This document shows, piece by piece, positions 1 through 5,171 of a DNA stretch of 5,780 nt (position 1 is its first letter; every line of letters begins with the position of its first letter). Made by a program: the position numbers and the translations under genes. This stretch comes from Clostridia bacterium (GTDB lineage Bacteria; Bacillota; Clostridia; Christensenellales; Borkfalkiaceae), in NCBI GenBank assembly GCA_017631725.1, contig JAGBSS010000049.1, positions 1 through 5,780 on the forward strand. The letters run 5' to 3'. The notes beneath the pieces were generated by a model, which was not told the DNA's origin, ran no database searches, and saw nothing but the letters and a program-made list of their open reading frames with translations.

Positions 1-598
1 CGCTTACAAGTGTTGGCACGGTTAACGTTAGAGCGTATTTAGGAACTTCGTCTAAAGTTTTAAAGCAACCGTCGTGCACTTGTTGATTACGGCAAATTTC
101 ATCTAATTCTACTTTTTTAATTATAGCCTTGTCGTTAAAGTCTGCAACAGGTGGGTCGTTAAATGCAATGTGCCCGTTTTCGCCAATGCCCATTAAAACA
201 ACGTCTGGTGGAAACTTTGTTAAAAGTTCGCCATAAGACTTGCAAGCCAATTCTATATCTAATTTTGCAGGAACGTAATTAACCGACTTAAAGGTTTTTT
301 TAGAAAAAACGTGGTCGTATAAATACTTTGCAAAAGATTGTTCGTTTTCTATAGAAAGACCAGAATATTCGTCCATATGAAAGGCGTTAATTAAAGAAAA
401 ATCGATATCTTGTTTTAAAAGATGTTCTAATGTTTCGTTTTGAGATGGTGCCGCTGCAAAAATAACGTTTGCATAACCTTTTTCGCTAATAGCCTTATTT
501 ATTGCTATTGCTGCGTGCTCTGCGGCATTTTTGCCCATTTCATCTCTTGTTTTATATACAAAGGTTTGTAAATTTTCCGTTTTAATTTCTTTTATCAT
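1..598 (-). CDS. NagB-like glucosamine-6-phosphate deaminase / 6-phosphogluconolactonase family protein (3' end off window)
   Basis: Partial gene: 199 codons are visible from the ATG at 598 and the reading frame runs open off the left edge. The family (NagB/RpiA/CoA-transferase fold, cytoplasmic) isomerises and deaminates amino-sugar phosphates or hydrolyses sugar-phosphate lactones. Diagnostic motifs are FHMDEY at residues 73-78 (D76 matches catalytic D72 of E. coli NagB), GIGENGHIAFNDPP at 137-150 (H143 matches the catalytic His) and VPKYALTLTVPTL near 185-197. It departs from classical NagB in several ways. The TGxTP phosphate loop is replaced by AAAPSQNET (48-56), the catalytic-site Asp141 and Glu148 are Asn and Asp, and the allosteric Ser151/Arg158/Lys160 are not conserved. 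It therefore belongs to a divergent NagB-like subfamily, and the true substrate is uncertain. It is the third gene of the operon, starting 7 nt after the preceding gene; its AGGTG ribosome binding site overlaps that gene's TAG stop. The family call is sure, the reaction is not. Confidence 0.9.
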   Translation of the reverse strand, partial: MIKEIKTENLQTFVYKTRDEMGKNAAEHAAIAINKAISEKGYANVIFAAAPSQNETLEHLLKQDIDFSLINAFHMDEYSGLSIENEQSFAKYLYDHVFSKKTFKSVNYVPAKLDIELACKSYGELLTKFPPDVVLMGIGENGHIAFNDPPVADFNDKAIIKKVELDEICRNQQVHDGCFKTLDEVPKYALTLTVPTLVS

Positions 599-605
599 AA
601 TTCAC

Positions 606-1472
606 CTAAATTTCTACTTTTTCAATTTTTTCCCATTTTCCACTTTCAATGCTTTTTAATATCGCACTCATTATAAACACGGGATTAATAAAACTGCCAT
701 AACTCTTTTTCATTTCTCCGCCTTTTAAAAGGTCAAGAGTATCTTTAAGTTCTTCACTAAATATTTCCGCAGTAAAGGTAATAGGCGAAACCTTAAATTC
801 CTTTTCACCAAACAGGGCAATTCCGTAAGAATAGGTGTGTTGTAAAAAGTTTAAAGTGACGTTAAAATCGCTATACTTTGCAATAACGTTTACTGCTAAA
901 TCTGTTTTAGTGGCAAACACTTCGGTTACCTTTTCACCAAAAATGGTAGTCATAATTTCAACCAAATGTTGTGCGTAAAAATAAAACCCACCGTGCACGC
1001 TATCTAACTGAACGGGTGCGTAAACGTTAGCCGTTTTAATTTTACCAAAACTTCCGTTATTAACTTGTTCTTTAAGTTCTTTAACAAGTTCTGCACCCTT
1101 TAGTGAACTTCCACCGCAAAGTTTAACGCCGTATTTTTTTGCTTGTTGCATAAATTCTATAGCCTGTTCCGTTTGACAGGTTATAGGTTTATCAATAAAC
1201 ATAGGAATACCGCTTGAAAGATAGGGCATAGCATATTTATAGTGGTTGTCGCCGTGGCGAGCAGTTACCATAATGGCATCTACTTTTCCAACTAAATCGG
1301 CATAATTTTCCATAACGGGAACGCCAAACTTTTCCTTTAAAGAGTTGGCTGTTTCTGTTTCTTCACTATAAACGCCAATAACGTTAAGTTCGGTAAACTT
1401 GCCATCTTTAATAATTTGTAAAAAATCGTTTGCGTGGGTGTTTTCGCAACCCAAAATTGCAACGTTAAACAT
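606..1472 (-). CDS. Gfo/Idh/MocA-family oxidoreductase, short form (288 aa)
   Basis: A predicted NAD(P)-dependent cytoplasmic dehydrogenase acting on a sugar, sugar acid or cyclitol. The N-terminal Rossmann domain starts with beta-strand VAILGCENTHAND (residues 4-16), in which the usual GxGxxG is reduced to a single glycine. The family lysine lies in FIDKPIT (92-98; K95, equivalent to the EKP motif). The segment HGGFYFYAQHLVEIM (160-174) supplies the expected active-site His (H169), but the Asp four residues earlier in typical members is Phe here. At 288 aa it is shorter than the usual 330-390 aa; the C-terminal beta-sheet domain is compact. The ATG at 1472 follows AAGGAG at good spacing, and this site overlaps the TAA stop of the upstream dehydrogenase, so the two are probably translationally coupled. 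It ends in TAG 7 nt before the NagB-like gene. The family is clear; the substrate is unknown, and a non-redox or unusual redox role cannot be excluded. Confidence 0.9.
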   Translation of the reverse strand: MFNVAILGCENTHANDFLQIIKDGKFTELNVIGVYSEETETANSLKEKFGVPVMENYADLVGKVDAIMVTARHGDNHYKYAMPYLSSGIPMFIDKPITCQTEQAIEFMQQAKKYGVKLCGGSSLKGAELVKELKEQVNNGSFGKIKTANVYAPVQLDSVHGGFYFYAQHLVEIMTTIFGEKVTEVFATKTDLAVNVIAKYSDFNVTLNFLQHTYSYGIALFGEKEFKVSPITFTAEIFSEELKDTLDLLKGGEMKKSYGSFINPVFIMSAILKSIESGKWEKIEKVEI

Positions 1473-1480
1473 ATATCTCC

Positions 1481-2551
1481 TTAAAATTTAACAGACATTG
1501 GGTTTTGTGCGTGACAAGTTTCTATAACGGAAATAACTTTTGCTGCTTTTTCAGGTGTTATTTCAAGTGGTTTGCCTAAAATTACGCTGTTATACATCAT
1601 TTTATAAAAATCCACTACTGCTTTATGGAAACTATCCCCCTCTATTTTTGCACTTACTTCGGTAAAGTTTAAAGTTTCTCTGCAATAGTCTGGATTACCT
1701 TCTTCATTAGTTAAAAAGCCCCTAATTATTGGTCTTTCTGGGTAAACGGAGAAATCTTCTATATATTTTAATTTATACTCGGTGTTGGTAGAAGAAAGCG
1801 TTCCTTTTGAGCCGTAAATTTTAAATACAAATTCTGGGTAAGCATCTACCGAGATAACTTCTATATCAACGGCAGGCTTGTTTGGAGTTTTTAAAATAAC
1901 TTTGCCGTAGTCGTCTGCATCGCCACTTGTTAAAACTCTTTTTAAACTTGAGAAAGCAACTTCGGTGTTGTCATCAAACCCTAAAAAGTCTAATGCTTGA
2001 CCTATTGGGTGTGGACCGCTATTGTATAAACTGCCGGCAACTGAAGATTGTAAAGTTTGCCAGTCCCAACGCCTTGCAAAGCCAGAATATTTAAGGCTTA
2101 TTTGTAAAACTTCACCAATTTTGCCACTTGCAATAATTTCTTTAGCATTTAGGTGAGATGGTGCGTATAAGGTTTGGTGAAAGGCTGTGACTATAACGCC
2201 GTTATCTTTAGCCGTTTTAATTAAATCCATACACTCGAAATAATTTCTGCCAAAAGGTTTTTCTACCAAAACGTTAAATTTATGGCTTAAAAGGTCTTTA
2301 GTTATTGGGTAGTGCATTTCAGAATAACTTGCGTTTACAACTAAATCTATATCATCTCTACCAAAAAGGTCGGTGTAAGATGCAACAACTTCGCAACCGT
2401 ACTCTTTTTTAGCCTTTTCTCTTCTTGCTTCATCTGCTTCTACAATGCAAACTACTTGACAAAAATCGTTGTCGCTACTTAAAAAAAACTTTCCGTGAAT
2501 ATCTCTACCACTTCTGCCTTGACCAATTATGGCAATTCTCATTTTTTGCAT
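1481..2551 (-). CDS. Gfo/Idh/MocA-family oxidoreductase (356 aa)
   Basis: First gene of the minus-strand operon, coding for a full-length NAD(P)-dependent dehydrogenase of the glucose-fructose oxidoreductase / inositol dehydrogenase / MocA family. The Rossmann nucleotide-binding motif is IAIIGQGRSGRDIH (residues 6-19), followed by NASYSEMHYP (73-82) and the family motif LVEKPFG (95-101) with catalytic-type K98. The C-terminal domain has RRWDW (160-164), GSLYNSGPHPIGQALDF (173-189, active-site His H181; the usual Asp of DxGxH is Asn177), IYGSKGTL (245-252) and a C-terminal helix with PLEITPEKAAKVI. Length is normal for the family. The ATG at 2551 is preferred over the ATG at 2542 because GGGAG at 2559-2563 lies 7 nt upstream of it, against 16 nt for the other. 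Likely substrate is a sugar or cyclitol, possibly linked as substrate and product with the neighbouring short dehydrogenase. Expression is probably controlled by the divergent AraC regulator. Confidence 0.93.
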   Translation of the reverse strand: MQKMRIAIIGQGRSGRDIHGKFFLSSDNDFCQVVCIVEADEARREKAKKEYGCEVVASYTDLFGRDDIDLVVNASYSEMHYPITKDLLSHKFNVLVEKPFGRNYFECMDLIKTAKDNGVIVTAFHQTLYAPSHLNAKEIIASGKIGEVLQISLKYSGFARRWDWQTLQSSVAGSLYNSGPHPIGQALDFLGFDDNTEVAFSSLKRVLTSGDADDYGKVILKTPNKPAVDIEVISVDAYPEFVFKIYGSKGTLSSTNTEYKLKYIEDFSVYPERPIIRGFLTNEEGNPDYCRETLNFTEVSAKIEGDSFHKAVVDFYKMMYNSVILGKPLEITPEKAAKVISVIETCHAQNPMSVKF

Positions 2552-2612
2552 ATAAAATCTCCCAAAGTATTCTTTTTTTACTATTATAACACAATAAAAA
2601 AATTATTAAAAT
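2552..2612 (-). promoter_or_regulatory. Promoter and RBS of the Gfo/Idh-NagB operon
   Basis: On the minus strand an extended -10 element TGTTATAAT is perfect (TATAAT at 2588-2583, TG just upstream). No good -35 is seen at 16-18 nt upstream (only AT-rich sequence, about 2606-2612), which suits an extended -10 promoter or one that needs an activator. The GGGAG ribosome binding site at 2559-2563 follows. The untranslated leader would be about 25 nt. Confidence 0.65.
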
Positions 2613-2632
2613 ATCTTTTTTTACCTTTTTTA

Positions 2633-2680
2633 TTGCATTTTATACTTTTTAATGATAAAATTTTTAAAAAGGAGAAACAA
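2633..2680 (+). promoter_or_regulatory. Promoter and RBS of the first AraC-family gene
   Basis: TTGCAT at 2633-2638 (weak -35), exactly 17 nt, then TAAAAT at 2656-2661 preceded by TG (extended -10). AAGGAG ends at 2674, six nt before the GTG start at 2681. The predicted transcript leader is short (roughly 10-15 nt), and the promoter is back to back with that of the dehydrogenase operon, so one bound regulator could affect both. Confidence 0.6.
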
Positions 2681-3469
2681 GTGTTTAATAAAGTTATTAG
2701 TTTTTTTGGGGTAGAAGTATCTCATAAACGCATAGAAAACCCCGTAAATACCGTTTATTATAACCACATGCACGACCACGCCGAAATGGTTTTGTTTTTA
2801 AGTGGTAACGTAGAGTTTAACGTAGATGGTAAACTTTTTAAACCACAACCTTTTGACTTGCTTTTTATCCCGTCAGCAGTATATCATCACGCACTTCCAA
2901 CGGGCAACACCCCTTACGAAAATTACGTTATAGATTTTATACCTTCTTTAATAGAAAACGAGAAACATTTAGAAACGTTATTTTCCACTCCGCTTATACT
3001 TAACGTTAAAGAAGAGCAAGAAGTTTTAAACTTTTTTTCCAGATTAGATTTTTACTTTGAAAATTATTCGGAAGAGGATTTTAATACTTCCGCCTTTTAT
3101 TTAATAAAAGAACTTATAATTTACTGCAGTTATATGGTTGAAAACGGAGTAAAGGTTAAAAGCGGGAAACATACTCATTTAGAAGAAATTATAAAATTTA
3201 TTAACCAAAATTTAGAGAAAAAATTAGATGCATTAGTTATTGCAAAAGCATTTAATTTTTCCAAGTCTTACGTTCAAAATATTTTTTCAGCCAATATGAA
3301 AATAGGCTTAAAAAAATACGTAATGCAAAAAAAGATTTACGCTGCCAAAGCAGATTTAGATTTAGGATTGTCTGCTAGTGCCGTTTGTGAAAAATATTGC
3401 TTTTACGATTATTCGGTGTTTTATAGAAATTACAAAAAAACATTTAAAAGGTCGCCAAAAAACAGATAA
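2681..3469 (+). CDS. AraC-family transcriptional regulator with N-terminal cupin sensor domain (262 aa)
   Basis: Cytoplasmic DNA-binding regulator, probably sensing a sugar or sugar derivative. The N-terminal AraC-type cupin holds HMHDHAEM (residues 29-36) and PFDLLFIPSAVYHH (57-70), followed by a helical linker (about 90-160). The C-terminal domain (about 165-262) has two helix-turn-helix units: LDALVIAKAFNFSKSYVQNIF (182-202) and ASAVCEKYCFYDYSVFYRNYKKTFKRSP (about 232-259). The second is a recognisable but weak version of the AraC signature. The chosen start is the GTG at 2681, with AAGGAG six nt upstream and a promoter just before it. An in-frame ATG at 2495 would add 62 residues, but that extension crosses both promoters and the antisense dehydrogenase start, and its residues look like translated AT-rich spacer. 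Divergence from the Gfo/Idh-NagB operon makes it the likely regulator of that operon, and perhaps of itself. It ends just before a strong terminator. Confidence 0.92.
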   Translation: MFNKVISFFGVEVSHKRIENPVNTVYYNHMHDHAEMVLFLSGNVEFNVDGKLFKPQPFDLLFIPSAVYHHALPTGNTPYENYVIDFIPSLIENEKHLETLFSTPLILNVKEEQEVLNFFSRLDFYFENYSEEDFNTSAFYLIKELIIYCSYMVENGVKVKSGKHTHLEEIIKFINQNLEKKLDALVIAKAFNFSKSYVQNIFSANMKIGLKKYVMQKKIYAAKADLDLGLSASAVCEKYCFYDYSVFYRNYKKTFKRSPKNR

Positions 3470-3500
3470 AAAAATTCCGCCAAGTGTTGGCGGATTTTTT
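3468..3500. terminator. Bidirectional intrinsic terminator between convergent genes
   Basis: A perfect 8-bp stem TCCGCCAA (3476-3483) / TTGGCGGA (3487-3494) with a GTG triloop is flanked by a run of A on the left (3468-3474) and six T on the right (3495-3500). On the plus strand it ends the AraC transcript right after its TAA stop. On the minus strand the A-run becomes a T-run and it ends the TraX transcript, whose stop codon (3499-3501) overlaps the flank. Confidence 0.93.
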
Positions 3501-4218
3501 ATACTATTAAAAATTGAATTAAATAAATTACTGCTAAATGCAAGGGATAAAAGGCGTAAAATAGATATTTAATCCCCCTTTTTCCACGCTTGCCGTTGTA
3601 TAAAATAATTGGAATAATACTAAAATAAGAAAACCAAGTGTAAGATAAAATTTTATACGTTAAAAGGTTAAATATCGTTAAGGCTATTATAAAGGATATT
3701 AGTTTAAGCCATTTGTTTTTAAATAATATTGCAAAAGGTGCAAGAATAACCCCACCAATTCCGTAATCTACGTAAAAGTAAACGGGAACAAATTTATGTA
3801 AAAATTCTGTAATAAACAAAATTATTGCAAAGGCTAAAAGCAAAAGAATTACGTTTTTAGTGCACTTAACTTTGTTTTTTTGCAAAATTGCATTTTTTAG
3901 GTCTAATAAAATATAGCACAAAATTATTGAAAAGGTTAGGGTGAATAAAATGTTAAAATAATATTCTTTTATTCCACCATTAATTGCCCCTTCTATAAAA
4001 AAGGTAGCCTGACAAACAATGCCTAAAATAAAAATTGTCAAGAGATATTTTAAGCGGTTTTTGGTGTAATAGCACCCTTCTGCAATTAGATAAGAAAACA
4101 AGGGAAGAGCAAGCCTTCCAATATATCGAAGCACCAAAATTTTAGGAAATAAAATATAGCCAACGTGGTCTAAAAGCATTGTAATACAGGCTATAATTTT
4201 TAACTTATTACCTGTCAT
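3499..4218 (-). CDS. TraX-family multi-pass membrane protein, putative acyltransferase (239 aa)
   Basis: Integral membrane protein with about seven or eight hydrophobic segments (near residues 7-25, 28-45, 53-72, 87-105, 120-137, 152-166, 170-187 and 216-237). It matches the TraX family, named after the F-pilin N-acetylating protein and related in style to membrane acyltransferases. Family signatures visible are LKIIACITMLLDHVG (6-20, with the D17-H18 pair), RYIGRLALPLFSYLIAEG (31-48), NILFTL (89-94), DYGIGG (151-156), the basic loop NGKRGKRG (208-215) and YAFYPLHL (221-228). Length is typical. No pilin or other transfer gene is visible, so a conjugative role is unlikely; many Firmicute homologues stand alone, and an acetyl-transfer role on a glycan or surface polymer is only an inference. 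The gene overlaps the upstream AraC gene by ATGA, and its GGAG ribosome binding site (4225-4228) lies inside that gene, indicating translational coupling. Confidence 0.9.
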   Translation of the reverse strand: MTGNKLKIIACITMLLDHVGYILFPKILVLRYIGRLALPLFSYLIAEGCYYTKNRLKYLLTIFILGIVCQATFFIEGAINGGIKEYYFNILFTLTFSIILCYILLDLKNAILQKNKVKCTKNVILLLLAFAIILFITEFLHKFVPVYFYVDYGIGGVILAPFAILFKNKWLKLISFIIALTIFNLLTYKILSYTWFSYFSIIPIILYNGKRGKRGIKYLFYAFYPLHLAVIYLIQFLIV

Positions 4219-5015
4219 AATGCTCTCCTTGTTCTTTTCCTATATTGCCCCGGAGATTCCGAGAAAAATCTTTTAAAAGTTCTGTTAAAGTTTCTTAAAG
4301 AACCAAAACCTACTTCTAATGCAATTTCTGTAACCGAAAGTTCCGTTTTAGTTAATAGTTTTTGGGCAATATATCCACGTTTTAGGTTTAAATATTCTGT
4401 AAAACCCATTCCACAAGAAGAAATAAAAATTTTACTTAGCGTTACGGGGTGGCACCCAATTTTACGTGCTACACTTGATAAGGTGACGCTGTTTTCTATA
4501 TTGTCGTTAATAACTTTAAGGGCATTAGAAAAAATGTCGTTAGCAATGTTTTTGCCTTCTTTAAAAGAGCATTGCTTGGTAATTTGAAAAAATATAGGGG
4601 CAAGCACGCTTTCAATGTAAACGGAATCGTTTTCCAGATGTATTTGGTTAAGAGAAAATAAAACATAGTCTAAAACGCATTTGTCAAGAGAAAAAACCCT
4701 TTTTGTAGGCACTTTATTTTTAACAAAAGAAAAGAAAGAAGGCGCAGTTTCCCTTTCAAATAAAATTATAGAACAAGTAGAGTCTGGCCCGTAAAAATCG
4801 TGCGTTTCAAATGGAAGGGCAAAAATTCCTTGACCTTCGTTAATTATATATTCTACGTTTTCTATGCACATTTTTAAACAGCCTTGCAAAACTATAACAA
4901 TTTCTGCTTCTAAATTTATATGATTAACGCATTCTACGTTTTTTTCTTTAGTTTCAGAAAAGGTGCTTTTAATGCTTTTAAATTCGCTGTTACTTGGCCT
5001 TTCTATATTTTTCAT
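4215..5015 (-). CDS. AraC-family transcriptional regulator (266 aa)
   Basis: Cytoplasmic regulator with an N-terminal AraC-type cupin ligand domain (about 25-90; HINLEAEIVIVLQGCLKM at 32-49, then GQGIFALPFETHDFYGP at 61-77). The classical two-HTH DNA-binding domain occupies about 165-266: LSSVARKIGCHPVTLSKIF (179-197) and IALEVGFGSLRNFNRTFKRF (231-250), closing with SPGQYRKR (254-261), a textbook AraC signature. The ATG at 5015 follows AGGAG (5021-5025) at 5 nt. The gene is divergent from the beta-helix enzyme gene across a 156-bp promoter region and overlaps TraX downstream, so it probably controls the beta-helix gene in response to a sugar and is co-transcribed with TraX. It is only distantly similar to the other regulator in the window outside the shared fold: the first has an HxHxH cupin motif, this one has a single His in that stretch. 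Confidence 0.94.
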   Translation of the reverse strand: MKNIERPSNSEFKSIKSTFSETKEKNVECVNHINLEAEIVIVLQGCLKMCIENVEYIINEGQGIFALPFETHDFYGPDSTCSIILFERETAPSFFSFVKNKVPTKRVFSLDKCVLDYVLFSLNQIHLENDSVYIESVLAPIFFQITKQCSFKEGKNIANDIFSNALKVINDNIENSVTLSSVARKIGCHPVTLSKIFISSCGMGFTEYLNLKRGYIAQKLLTKTELSVTEIALEVGFGSLRNFNRTFKRFFSESPGQYRKRTRRAL

Positions 5016-5020
5016 AATTT

Positions 5021-5063
5021 CTCCTGATAGGTAAATTTTATAATTTTTTTGCTTTTAAGTCAA
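5021..5063 (-). promoter_or_regulatory. Promoter and RBS of the AraC-TraX operon
   Basis: On the minus strand TTGACT (5063-5058) is separated by exactly 17 nt from TAAAAT (5040-5035), a near-consensus sigma-70/sigma-A promoter. The AGGAG ribosome binding site at 5021-5025 gives a very short leader. Confidence 0.7.
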
Positions 5064-5124
5064 GAGTTAAATTAATAAATGCTAAAAATTGTCTTAAATT
5101 TTAAAGCATGTGTCTTGATTTTAT
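5060..5124. promoter_or_regulatory. Candidate AraC operator half-sites in the divergent region
   Basis: TGTCTT followed by an AT-rich tail occurs at 5090-5095 and again at 5111-5116, exactly 21 bp apart in the same orientation, as is usual for AraC-family direct-repeat operators (two helical turns). A TCTTGA copy lies at 5113-5118 on plus and, inverted, at 5065-5060 on minus, each overlapping the -35 hexamer of its promoter. Short AT-rich motifs can recur by chance, so this is a proposal. Confidence 0.4.
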
Positions 5125-5165
5125 TAGTTGTTTGTTTTAAAATGAAAATAGTAGGATATTGGAGG
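5115..5165 (+). promoter_or_regulatory. Promoter and RBS of the beta-helix enzyme gene
   Basis: TTGATT at 5115-5120, 17 nt, TAAAAT at 5138-5143, then a strong GGAGG at 5161-5165 six nt before the ATG at 5172. The -35 overlaps the second TGTCTT/TCTTGA element, consistent with control by the divergent AraC protein. Confidence 0.65.
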
Positions 5166-5171
5166 AAGACT

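Noticed and set aside
2540..2542. Alternative ATG start of the 356-aa dehydrogenase, three codons downstream
   Set aside because: The GGGAG site is 7 nt from the ATG at 2551 but 16 nt from this one.
2495..2680. N-terminal extension of the first AraC gene to an ATG at 2495
   Set aside because: It would cross both divergent promoters and overlap the dehydrogenase start; the GTG at 2681 has an ideal AAGGAG and the cupin domain begins soon after it.
3378..3572. 64-codon plus-strand ORF overlapping the end of the first AraC gene and the terminator
   Set aside because: It lies in another frame of the AraC gene, runs through the terminator hairpin into the antisense of TraX, and has no ribosome binding site of its own.
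3499..4218. TraX gene as a sign of a conjugative element or plasmid
   Set aside because: No relaxase, pilin, type IV secretion, integrase or att-like repeat is visible, and TraX-family genes are common as stand-alone chromosomal genes.
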